Assembly: GCA_015065175.1 (NCBI GenBank)
Contig: SVQV01000004.1
Coordinates: forward strand, 1 to 47,405
Reading direction: 5' to 3'
DNA length: 47,405 nucleotides
Source of the DNA: Oscillospiraceae bacterium
GTDB taxonomy: Bacteria > Bacillota > Clostridia > Oscillospirales > CAG-272
The notes beneath the pieces were generated by a model. The model ran no database searches and was not told where the DNA came from. It saw only the letters and a program-made list of their open reading frames with translations. How positions within the stretch are numbered: the stretch's first letter is position 1; each line of letters begins with the position of its first letter. Below, in pieces: positions 32,217-40,991 of the stretch. Position numbers and translations under genes: made by a program.

Positions 32217-32301
32217 TTGCACAATAAACATATGAAAAAATTGTGCAAGTATACAAATTTTATGCAAGCATATTGACATGACTATAATAATAATGTAAAA
32301 T
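32217..32301 (+). promoter_or_regulatory. Promoter of the first giant gene with paired TTGCACAA/TTGTGCAA boxes
   Basis: TTGACA (32273-32278) and TAAAAT (32296-32301) are spaced by 17 bp. Upstream, TTGCACAA (32217-32224) and TTGTGCAA (32241-32248) form an inverted pair. TGTGCAA begins exactly 31 bp before the -35 box, as it does at the second giant gene. Confidence 0.7.
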
Positions 32302-32362
32302 ATATATTATACAATGGACATATTATAATGTACATAAATAAAAAGCAAAGGGGATTTTAATT

Positions 32363-35300
32363 ATGAAAACTCGAATTCTTTCATTTTTCCTCGCTGTGCT
32401 GATGATAATGACATCGGCACCTCTGTTCGTTATACAGAGCGGAGCGGAGGAAGCGTCTCAGGCGACTGACGAAGCATACGATTATGATGCTCTGTACGTT
32501 CCGGGCGCTGTGATCAAATATGACTTCTATGATTTTACTGATGACGGCTCGGTTATTACTACCGCTGACGGCTACGGCGGTGTGTATAAAATCGAAAAGG
32601 CAGGATACACTTATGGCGGCGTCGGTGTTTATAAGAGAGACCGACATGTTCGTTTTTACGATCAGGAGGAGACCGAAAACGGTAAGATGTATGCGGTAAG
32701 CTATATGCAACCGACAAAACCCGATCTCACCGCTTCGAAGGGAAAGACATATACCTTCCAGTTCGTTGTTAAGTATGCAAAAAATGCAGGACATCTCGAT
32801 CTTCCTCATGCCAGAATGACCTTTAAGAATAACGGCGGCTATATCGATATGGCTTCTGCAACACAGCTCTTGCAGAAAAAAGTGAATGACGCTAATGCGT
32901 GGATTTCCACATCTACCTTTACAAATGAGTCGGGAGCCGCAAACTCGGGAGTTTTGGTAGGGGATACCAACTATATCAGCTGCTTCGCTTTGTACGACAG
33001 CGAGAACCTGAATCCTTATTCGGGCGCAGGTACTGTAAAGGTCGCTGTTGAGATAGGTGATATGAAAAAATCCTTCGAGTATTCCTATACTGCGGATAAT
33101 CCGATAAGTGCGGGATATGTGGGATTAGGCGGATACGGCAAAAGCGGAGAATTCTACGCTTACCGCGTATACGACAGAGAGCTTACCGAAGCAGAAATAA
33201 AGCAGAATCACTTCGCAGACCTTGCAAAGTTCTACAGATTCGATCCGAGTGATATAGAAACACTCTTTGATATGCCCGACTACCTGTTTGAACCTGCATA
33301 TACCAATACTCTGAAGCTTAGAGTAGACGCCGATATAACCGTTGCGGAAGGACAGGCGGCGTTCAAAAAGATTCTTAATGAAGCTGTAGAAAACGCTTTG
33401 GCAACGCTCAGAGATTCCTATTACGTAACAGACGGACTTGTTTTCCGTGCCGATTTCTTTGATGCTACGACAGATGATTATCTTGTAGGTAATACAGCAT
33501 TGCTTACCGCTACGAAAAAGTATGCGGGAACAAAAGCCGATTACGAGAAATTCATAAAATATGCATCATCTGCAAATATGTATCTTTCAGCAGGATATTC
33601 GGCTACGAAGGATACAAGCTGGCTCTTCGAGGACGTTACACGTAATTACAAGGTGAATACAGGTAGTGCAGAGCTTCGTTATGTGCGCTCCGAGTTTGCA
33701 TTGCTCCTGGATGCCGCTTGTGAGGGCAAGGAGATAACGATAGATTATTCTCAGGCAAAGCCTGTCGTTACATATAAGCAAGACGGTCAAGTGGTTGGAA
33801 CGGTGACATATGAAAAATATGCTCAGAGCTCGACTCCAAGCCTTAACGCAAAGGCACGTAAAACTTTCCTCGATGAGCTTAAGCAGATGTTAGTGGATGC
33901 TTATGCTAACCTTCCCGCATATCCTAAGACACGTATGGGAGCAGCGACTACCGCAGGCGCTGAGAACCTTATAACCGAAAACGATGACGGAAGCGTTGGT
34001 GTAATTTACGGTGGAGCGACAGAAGCAGATAAGCTTGTATATACTTTCAAGCCCATTACCGCTAATAAAACCTCGGCATTTAATATATATCTTTTCTATG
34101 CTTACACCGAGGTAGAGACCGAGTGGTTCAGATCCAAGTACGGATATGACGGATTTTTCCTTGACGGAATCTGGTCGCAGACTGTAACCTCATCTACCTT
34201 CCGTAACGGCTCACTTTCACTCGGATATAAGACATCTATAACTCTTAACGGTATGATAGCCGGTAACGGCTCGGCATTGAGTGATATGTCTATCCAGTAC
34301 GTTTACAGCAACTCACCCAAAATGGGCTCTATAGCCAACCAGAACAGTGTTCAGTGGTATATGCCGCTTTCACGATTGACCGTTGGAACGACATCAAACG
34401 GACTCACGCTCAGCAATGCTGAGCAATACTGTGCAATTCAAGGATTTAACGCTACCACTGTCAGCGAAATGAAGCTTTCGAACACAGATGTTACAGATTT
34501 TGTATTCTGGTTTGACCGCACCGAAGGAAATGCGGGTACAGGCGCAGGCAGAGCACTCTTTGGCGGTATTATAAACGGCACAGATATCCCTCGCAAATAT
34601 TTTCCCGGCGATGCCGAGGATGGTGCATATACCTTGGTAAACAGGGCGCAGGGCATCAACTTAGGTACAGGCGGAAATATCAATCTTTACGCTATGCGTG
34701 TATATGACAGAGTAATCAACGCAGACGAAGTAAAGAGCAATCATATTTCGGATATGATGAATTATTATGATTTCAGCGTGCTTTCCTTCCTCTCACTTAC
34801 GGATGAGCAGAAGGAGTGGGTCATTTCCGAAATCTCAAAATTGACATTTGAAAGCTTCAAAGTAGCAGACGTTTTCCCTGCATCTCCCGATAAAGAAGCG
34901 GCTAATGCCTATTTTGAAAACCTCGTTGCATGGTCGAAGCTTGAATTCAAGACCCCGACAGGACTCAGTGGTACTCTTGCCGAAGAGCTTCAGACCTTGG
35001 TAGACAGCTTGACTTGGGATAACTACAAGGATAAAGCTGACCCTGCCGCGGAGGCACAGGCTGCTTATGACAAGTTTGTAAATGAGAATATACAGAACGG
35101 CTTTTATAACACCATGTATACGACCGACGGTCTTATATTCCGCGCAGACTTCTTCGATGCGACCGAAAGTGATTATCTCACGGGAAATCCCACTCAAACA
35201 TTGGCAACCTTGAAGTATGCGGGTCAGAAATCCGACTATACCAAGTTTATCAAGTATGCCGCACGAAGCACCTTCACTCTCGACGGTTGCTATACCACAT

Positions 35301-38300
35301 CTCCCGAAACAAGCTGGTTCTTCGAGGACTTTAACAGAGATTACCTTAAAAACACCGGAACACCTTCTGTACAGTGGGCGAGAAATGAGTTCACTTTGCG
35401 CTTGGAGGCTGCCTGCGAAGGCAAAGGCATTGATATTAAAATATCCGACGATCAGAAGAGTGCTACGGTAACCTATACCAAGGCAGGAGAAGCCGACGTT
35501 GTAAAGACCTACAATTATTATACGAACTATGCAAGCGGCTCTCTTAACAATTTAGCAAGAGCAAATGTTCTTTCGGGAATAAAGGCACTCTTGGTTGAGT
35601 TTTACGACAGACTTCCCGCATATCCTAAGACTCTTATGACATCTGCAAAAATTGATGCTGCCGCAAATCTTATAACCGAGAATGATGACGGAAGTATAGA
35701 CGTAATTTACGGCGGCGCTACCGAGGCTGATAAGCTCGTATATACATTTACACCTAAAGCTCCCAATAAAGAGTCGAATTTCAATATATGTCCTTTCTCT
35801 CAGATTACCGAGATCACCAGAGAATATTATATAAATAAGCACGGCTTTGACGGATATTATCAGAACGTTATCTGGACTAACAAATTTGCTGCTTCAAAAT
35901 TCAATAACGGCTCTTACTCTCTTGGCGCGGGTAGCCCCTTGAATGTAAATGTCACAAGAGATGCGGAAGGCAATTACTTCACCGATGCATCGGTTCAGTA
36001 TATTTACAGTAATAAGGTTGCAAGCGGCGCGGCTACGTGGTACGTTCCCTTTGCGAGATGGTCTACAACCACTAACGGAGTACTCAAATTTGGTCTTTCG
36101 GACGCATCCTTGAGCCCTCTTAAGAATTTTGCTACCGCAACGACCGATATTGAAGCTTATGCAAGTGATATAAATGACTTTGTATTCTCATTCTCACGCC
36201 CTGACGGAACTAATGCTTCTCAGTCGGGAAGAATGAAGGTCAGTGCTATTTTCAACGGCACAAAGGTAGACGATAAGTATTTCCCCGGTGAAGCAGGTGC
36301 AACCGACGGCACTTATACAACGAATCCCAGTACCGACGGCTTCAATATAGGCGTTAACGGAGACCTTACAATGTACGCTATACGTGTATATGACAAGGTC
36401 GTAACCGAAGCTGAGGTGAAGCAGAACCACTTAGCCGATATGTATGGCTATTATAAGCTTCCGGTTATCAATTACCTTGATCTTCAGCCTTATCAGAGAC
36501 AGGCGGTAGATAATGAGGTTTCAATGTGGAACTTTGACACCTATGAAACTAAGGAAGAAGCTCAGGCGGCATATGAGGAGCTTGTTTTGGAGGCATCTGA
36601 GATGAATCTCCCCGAGCTTACCGAGCTTGTTGACTTCCTTGGCTATTCCACACGTATTAATTCTTATCCCGGCATACGTGCTCAGTTCACTATGAACGAA
36701 GAAAATTTAGCCGCACTTGAAGAGCAGGGATACAATGTCGAGGTCGGCGTGATCATGGCTATAAGCGACGGAAAGGAATATTCCGATCTTACAGTCTATA
36801 ACAACGAGGGAAGCTATGAGACAGTAGCCGAAAAAGCATTGTGCCGCGCGGTTTACAAAACAGGCGAGGGCGAAGACGGCTATGTTGCTAATTCCTTCAT
36901 AAAGGACGGAAAGCATAATTTTGTATACGCTATAGTCTATGAAAAAGAAGCTGTACAGACCGCTGAATACTACACTACCAACTGTATGTACAGAGGTTAC
37001 GCTGTAGCAAAGAAGGAAGGCAGCATAGATATCGTTGTATATTTTGACTGTGGCTCTGACCTCTTTGGCAAAGATATTTCTATCTATGAGCTTACGGCAT
37101 ACCATGCATATGAAGAAGGCACGAAGGCAACCGACGATACCTTCCTCGATGTTATTGAAAAGGCAGGATATACTACAGATATGAAGGACGCTATAGCACT
37201 TCTTAACGATTGTAATACCAAGTTTGCCGCGGGCGAGGAAATAACCTTCAGCGATCTTAACAAGCTTTATAACTATCAGCTTAAAGCCAATAAGGATTCC
37301 TGTTTCAGAGCGCAGATGAAGTATTACGAGCCGAACGGTACACTCACACTTGAGAAAGGCTCGAATGATGACCTTTATGACCTCATAGATACATTCTGGG
37401 GAATTTATAATACAAAGCTTGGCGTTGACATAAGAGATTCGCTCTATGAGATAGGCTCAGGCTCTGTTGAGGTTTACTTCGAAGATATTTCGGATACAGT
37501 AGAAGGAAATAAAAAGGCTTACGAGTACGTAACAGGCGATGATGTTGTCTTCAAGCTTGCGCTTCGTCAGAAGGGTACAAACATACTCTTCCCCTGCACG
37601 TCCTTCACTTATAAGTACAGAATTGACGGTGTAGTGGATGCGAACGGCAAAACTATAGAATATACAGGAACTCAGGCTGATGATGACGGTATATTTGAGC
37701 TTACGATACCCGCAAGTAAAATAGCTGAATCTACAACCCTCACGGCAAACAAGGGCGCTCTTATAGAGCTTCTTGTAAATGCGTCTTCCGAAGAAGCATC
37801 GCTTCTATGCGAGGGCGGTGCTACCAATAAGGGTTATGCGGGCAGTGTTGTCATCAACTTTGACGACCTTAAGCCTACACAGCCTAAGCCCGATGATTAC
37901 GAAAGTTTCTGGGCAGAGCAGATAGAGAGACTGGAGAACACAGATCCTACAGACTCGACCGTTCCGACAGAGTCGACAAGATATTCGGCTACAACCCATG
38001 AGGATATCGTTATCGCTCATGACGTTGACCTTACTAACTATTTCCATATAACGAAGTTCGATAAGGCATTGCTTGCCTCTTACAGAGAGAAGGGACTCAG
38101 CTCGGCGTCAGACACTTATCTCGACAGCTATGATGTTTATGAGATATCCTTGAATGCTCCGGGTCCTAACCCCACAACAGGAATTCTTACTATTCCTAAG
38201 AACAAGACAAATCTTAATGCATCTCTCAGCTTTGCGGGCTACGGAGTTTCCTCACCTGCCCCCTCGTTCAGTAGCAGTTCTATAATCTTCAACGTAACAC

Positions 38301-39019
38301 ATCACGGTTATCCCATCGGTCAGGCTAAGGATTATTACGATCAACTGTTCAAAAACGGCGGAATTCTTGGTTCTTACGGCTTAGGCAAAAACAAGCCCAA
38401 CAGCACGTATATAAACAAGGATGACTGCTACATTCTCTATATGTTCTTACGTAATTTGCAGGCGGTACGCTTTATAGACGAGTGCCTTGACAAGGATACT
38501 ACAGGACTTGCGGCAGATGCACAGGAGCTTTATGCTAACCTCAAGAGAGCTTATAGCGGAAAAATAACCCTTGCGGGCGGAAGCATGGGCGGATATCAGA
38601 CTATAGGAACGGCGTCTCTCGCATCTATGGCGGGATATAACGTAATTAAGGCATCTCCCTCCGTTCCTGCATTGTGTAACGCTGCGGGATATACGCTCGA
38701 GGGCAGAGTAAATAACATTTTCGGCTTCGGTTATGAAATTACCGATAACGGTAAGGACTATAACAATATGGACTACTTCGACGGCGCATTCTTCGCTGAA
38801 TATATCGAATGTGAGACTGTATTCACAAAGGTAGGTCTCGGAGACTATACATGTCCTCCTTCGGGTATCATAATCGCATACAATGCGCTGAAATGCAAGA
38901 AGAGCATGAATCTTTATCAGAATGCTCAGCACGACTACTGGCCTACACGTGTTGTTGGCGGTGTGACAGAAGATACAAATCCTGTTTATACATTTGCATC
39001 CGAGGCTGTTACAGAATAA
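32363..39019 (+). CDS. Giant secreted multimodular LamG-like/CE7 acetyl esterase protein (2218 aa)
   Basis: A very large exported protein. Residues 1-28 are a signal peptide (MKTRILSFFLAVLMIMTSAP). A LamG-like module spans about 45-285, and two longer modules begin at about 352 and 917 with TDGL(V/I)FRADFFDAT and end in RVYD(R/K)V...NH, the typical last strand of LamG domains. Helical linkers (for example SLTDEQKEWVISEISKL) follow the modules. A central segment (about 1418-1832) is nearly identical in the second giant. The C-terminal domain (about 1840-2218) is a CE7 acetyl xylan esterase/cephalosporin deacetylase type: Ser2074 in GGSMGG, Asp2161 in GLGDYTCPPS and His2190 in QHDYW. There is no sortase or dockerin motif. 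It likely binds and deacetylates plant or mucin glycans; the substrate is inferred. Confidence 0.88.
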   Translation: MKTRILSFFLAVLMIMTSAPLFVIQSGAEEASQATDEAYDYDALYVPGAVIKYDFYDFTDDGSVITTADGYGGVYKIEKAGYTYGGVGVYKRDRHVRFYDQEETENGKMYAVSYMQPTKPDLTASKGKTYTFQFVVKYAKNAGHLDLPHARMTFKNNGGYIDMASATQLLQKKVNDANAWISTSTFTNESGAANSGVLVGDTNYISCFALYDSENLNPYSGAGTVKVAVEIGDMKKSFEYSYTADNPISAGYVGLGGYGKSGEFYAYRVYDRELTEAEIKQNHFADLAKFYRFDPSDIETLFDMPDYLFEPAYTNTLKLRVDADITVAEGQAAFKKILNEAVENALATLRDSYYVTDGLVFRADFFDATTDDYLVGNTALLTATKKYAGTKADYEKFIKYASSANMYLSAGYSATKDTSWLFEDVTRNYKVNTGSAELRYVRSEFALLLDAACEGKEITIDYSQAKPVVTYKQDGQVVGTVTYEKYAQSSTPSLNAKARKTFLDELKQMLVDAYANLPAYPKTRMGAATTAGAENLITENDDGSVGVIYGGATEADKLVYTFKPITANKTSAFNIYLFYAYTEVETEWFRSKYGYDGFFLDGIWSQTVTSSTFRNGSLSLGYKTSITLNGMIAGNGSALSDMSIQYVYSNSPKMGSIANQNSVQWYMPLSRLTVGTTSNGLTLSNAEQYCAIQGFNATTVSEMKLSNTDVTDFVFWFDRTEGNAGTGAGRALFGGIINGTDIPRKYFPGDAEDGAYTLVNRAQGINLGTGGNINLYAMRVYDRVINADEVKSNHISDMMNYYDFSVLSFLSLTDEQKEWVISEISKLTFESFKVADVFPASPDKEAANAYFENLVAWSKLEFKTPTGLSGTLAEELQTLVDSLTWDNYKDKADPAAEAQAAYDKFVNENIQNGFYNTMYTTDGLIFRADFFDATESDYLTGNPTQTLATLKYAGQKSDYTKFIKYAARSTFTLDGCYTTSPETSWFFEDFNRDYLKNTGTPSVQWARNEFTLRLEAACEGKGIDIKISDDQKSATVTYTKAGEADVVKTYNYYTNYASGSLNNLARANVLSGIKALLVEFYDRLPAYPKTLMTSAKIDAAANLITENDDGSIDVIYGGATEADKLVYTFTPKAPNKESNFNICPFSQITEITREYYINKHGFDGYYQNVIWTNKFAASKFNNGSYSLGAGSPLNVNVTRDAEGNYFTDASVQYIYSNKVASGAATWYVPFARWSTTTNGVLKFGLSDASLSPLKNFATATTDIEAYASDINDFVFSFSRPDGTNASQSGRMKVSAIFNGTKVDDKYFPGEAGATDGTYTTNPSTDGFNIGVNGDLTMYAIRVYDKVVTEAEVKQNHLADMYGYYKLPVINYLDLQPYQRQAVDNEVSMWNFDTYETKEEAQAAYEELVLEASEMNLPELTELVDFLGYSTRINSYPGIRAQFTMNEENLAALEEQGYNVEVGVIMAISDGKEYSDLTVYNNEGSYETVAEKALCRAVYKTGEGEDGYVANSFIKDGKHNFVYAIVYEKEAVQTAEYYTTNCMYRGYAVAKKEGSIDIVVYFDCGSDLFGKDISIYELTAYHAYEEGTKATDDTFLDVIEKAGYTTDMKDAIALLNDCNTKFAAGEEITFSDLNKLYNYQLKANKDSCFRAQMKYYEPNGTLTLEKGSNDDLYDLIDTFWGIYNTKLGVDIRDSLYEIGSGSVEVYFEDISDTVEGNKKAYEYVTGDDVVFKLALRQKGTNILFPCTSFTYKYRIDGVVDANGKTIEYTGTQADDDGIFELTIPASKIAESTTLTANKGALIELLVNASSEEASLLCEGGATNKGYAGSVVINFDDLKPTQPKPDDYESFWAEQIERLENTDPTDSTVPTESTRYSATTHEDIVIAHDVDLTNYFHITKFDKALLASYREKGLSSASDTYLDSYDVYEISLNAPGPNPTTGILTIPKNKTNLNASLSFAGYGVSSPAPSFSSSSIIFNVTHHGYPIGQAKDYYDQLFKNGGILGSYGLGKNKPNSTYINKDDCYILYMFLRNLQAVRFIDECLDKDTTGLAADAQELYANLKRAYSGKITLAGGSMGGYQTIGTASLASMAGYNVIKASPSVPALCNAAGYTLEGRVNNIFGFGYEITDNGKDYNNMDYFDGAFFAEYIECETVFTKVGLGDYTCPPSGIIIAYNALKCKKSMNLYQNAQHDYWPTRVVGGVTEDTNPVYTFASEAVTE

Positions 39020-39028
39020 TAAAACCAA

Positions 39029-39061
39029 TTCCGAAAACCGCATAAACTGCGGTTTTCGGAA
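39029..39061 (+). terminator. Hairpin after the first giant gene
   Basis: TTCCGAAAACCGCA (39029-39042) and its exact complement (39048-39061) give a 14-bp stem with a five-base loop, 10 bp after the stop codon. It lacks a good T-tract, so it may act mainly as a 3' end stabiliser. Confidence 0.7.
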
Positions 39062-39088
39062 AAATAATAAGCAGTATTATATTTAACA

Positions 39089-39117
39089 TTGATTTTTTGA
39101 CACTTTTGTGTTATACT
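39089..39117 (+). promoter_or_regulatory. Promoter of the MutS-family gene
   Basis: TTGATT (39089-39094) and TATACT (39112-39117) are 17 bp apart. A closer TTGACA at 39097 is only 9 bp from the -10 box and is too near to be its partner. Confidence 0.6.
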
Positions 39118-39148
39118 GTTCCATTATCAGTAAAGGCAGGTAAAACTT

Positions 39149-40759
39149 TTGGAAAATTCTTTTTTGAGCTTGATATATCCGAGTGAGCAGACAAAGACAT
39201 CTCATTCTGTCGCTTCTGCTTTGCCCAACATAAGCGCGGAGGTTTGCGAGGAGTTGGGGCTTTCCCGTATTTTTTCATTGAAAAACAGCGATATAAGATA
39301 TTTCTTTACCTGCGACAGAGAAGTGATAGAGTACAGGCAGGAGGCTCTTACGGATATTATGAACATTTCCGAGCTTTCGGAGACGTTAAACAGAGCATTG
39401 CCAATACTTTTTGACATTACCGAATTAAGACGCCTTGATAATTCAAGAGCGCTTTCGGCGGGGGATTCTTATCTCTACAGTATAACCGAAATAGAGCTTT
39501 ATGTAAGCTGCGTCGATACTCTGTACGAGGGGCTTTCCTCGGTGTCGGACAGACTGAAAAGCAGGGCGTTTGTTCACTTCTGCGAGGTTATCACCGAGCT
39601 TGCGCAGAGCAGCTACTACAAGGAGCTTAATGAAAAGCTTTCGGCTCTTGCCTCCCGTGTTCACGAGGTAAAAAGCATTACGGTCGGTGTCAATCTTGAT
39701 GCTCAGCTCCGTCCTTACGAAGCAGGTGTCATCTCTATAAATGCCGAGAATTTCAAGTCGGGAAAGATGCTCGATAAAATTCTCCGCATGAGCTTTAAAA
39801 ACGATTCTATGACCTGTATAGCTCCGCTCCTTCCTTTCGGAAAAGGTCAGTCTGATAACCGCAAGGAAGCGCTTATAGGCGCTTTCAACTCGGCGGTAGA
39901 GGAAGTTTTTCGTTCATCAGTGCGTGCTTGGCGCACTATAGTTGACGAATACGTTCTTGATAATACCGATTTTCTCCTGAAGATTTTGCCCGAGATAGAG
40001 TTTGTCACAAAGGCGGGCGAGCTTATGAGAAGCTTGAAAAACAAGAATTGTCCTCTTTGCATACCCGAGATATTGCCTATGTCTGAAAAATGCTTTGAGG
40101 CAAAGGGACTTTATAACCCCGATGTCGCAATGCAGATAGACGATGATATAGTCGATAACGATTTTGCTTTCGATGATAACGGTAGATTTTTCGTGCTTAC
40201 AGGTCCTAACAGAGGCGGTAAATCTGTTATCACCTGTGCGCTCGGTATTGCTCAGGCGATGGTTCAGCTCGGTCTTTATTTGCCTGCGGTAAGCGCAAAA
40301 ATAAGTCCGGTCGATGCTATTTTTACCCATTTTCCCGACGGCGCGGATACTACTATAGACAAGGGTAGACTCGGTGAGGAATGTGCGAGATTGCACGAGA
40401 TCTTCACATCTGTCAGCGAGCATAGCTTGGTTTTGCTTGACGAGTCGCTTTCTTCTACAGGCTCGTACGAAGCTTCATATATAGCCGCTGAAATGTTAGC
40501 GGGGCTTGGAGTTTGCGGTTGCCGCGGAATTTTTTCAACTCACCTTCACGAATTGGCGGCGGCAATAGACTCGATAAACGAGCGTTCGCTGTCAGAGGGC
40601 GGTATCAGAATAGATACTCTTGTGGCAGGTATAGAGGAAGGGAAGCGTTCCTTTAAGATAACTCGCGCAAAGCCGGACGGAAAGAGCTATGCGAGAGATA
40701 TCGCAGAAAAATACGGTCTTTCCTTTGATGAGATCAAAAGAACGGTTACGAAGAATTAA
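39149..40759 (+). CDS. Stand-alone MutS-family ATPase (no mismatch-binding domain)
   Basis: A 536-residue protein with the MutS core and clamp helices (about residues 60-320) and the MutS ATPase domain. Walker A is GPNRGGKS at about 352-359, LVLLDESLSSTG carries the Walker B, and FSTHLHEL the conserved histidine motif. The N-terminal mismatch-recognition domain with its Phe-x-Glu motif is absent, and there is no C-terminal Smr domain as in MutS2. The start is TTG 39149, supported by AGGCAGG 8 bp upstream; the next in-frame ATG would remove about 70 residues of core. Its role is unknown: ATPase-only MutS relatives occur widely in Clostridia. It sits between two giant paralogues without clear functional link. 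Confidence 0.85.
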   Translation: MENSFLSLIYPSEQTKTSHSVASALPNISAEVCEELGLSRIFSLKNSDIRYFFTCDREVIEYRQEALTDIMNISELSETLNRALPILFDITELRRLDNSRALSAGDSYLYSITEIELYVSCVDTLYEGLSSVSDRLKSRAFVHFCEVITELAQSSYYKELNEKLSALASRVHEVKSITVGVNLDAQLRPYEAGVISINAENFKSGKMLDKILRMSFKNDSMTCIAPLLPFGKGQSDNRKEALIGAFNSAVEEVFRSSVRAWRTIVDEYVLDNTDFLLKILPEIEFVTKAGELMRSLKNKNCPLCIPEILPMSEKCFEAKGLYNPDVAMQIDDDIVDNDFAFDDNGRFFVLTGPNRGGKSVITCALGIAQAMVQLGLYLPAVSAKISPVDAIFTHFPDGADTTIDKGRLGEECARLHEIFTSVSEHSLVLLDESLSSTGSYEASYIAAEMLAGLGVCGCRGIFSTHLHELAAAIDSINERSLSEGGIRIDTLVAGIEEGKRSFKITRAKPDGKSYARDIAEKYGLSFDEIKRTVTKN

Positions 40760-40811
40760 AAATATAACGAGGCGCATTTGTTAAGCAAATGCGAAACTTG
40801 TGGCATAGCAG

Positions 40812-40860
40812 AAAGAGAGAACAAGGTGGAATTGATAGAACCACTTGATTCTCTCTTTTT
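40812..40860 (+). terminator. Rho-independent terminator of the MutS-family gene
   Basis: AAAGAGAGAA plus CAAGGTGG (40812-40829) pairs with CCACTTG plus TTCTCTCTTT (40841-40858), with two small bulges, and ends in TTTTT. A smaller hairpin, CGCATTTG/CAAATGCG (40773-40793), lies before it. Confidence 0.8.
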
Positions 40861-40861
40861 C

Positions 40862-40942
40862 TGTACAATAATAGCCAAAATCTGTGCAAATTTATCAGAA
40901 TGTTGCGGTTTTATTGACAGAAAAATTATGATAGTGTAGAAT
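40862..40942 (+). promoter_or_regulatory. Promoter of the second giant gene with shared upstream boxes
   Basis: TTGACA (40914-40919) and TAGAAT (40937-40942) are spaced by 17 bp. TGTACAATAA (40862-40871) matches TGCACAATAA at 32218-32227 at nine of ten bases. TGTGCAA (40883-40889) again starts 31 bp before the -35 box, as in front of the first giant gene. Confidence 0.7.
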
Positions 40943-40991
40943 GAAATTGTATTAAGTTATAATTTCGATAACAAGAAAGGAAATTTTTGTC

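Noticed and set aside
39097-39117. TTGACA at 39097 as -35 box of the MutS-family gene
   Set aside because: Its spacing to TATACT is only 9 bp; TTGATT at 39089 has the correct 17 bp.
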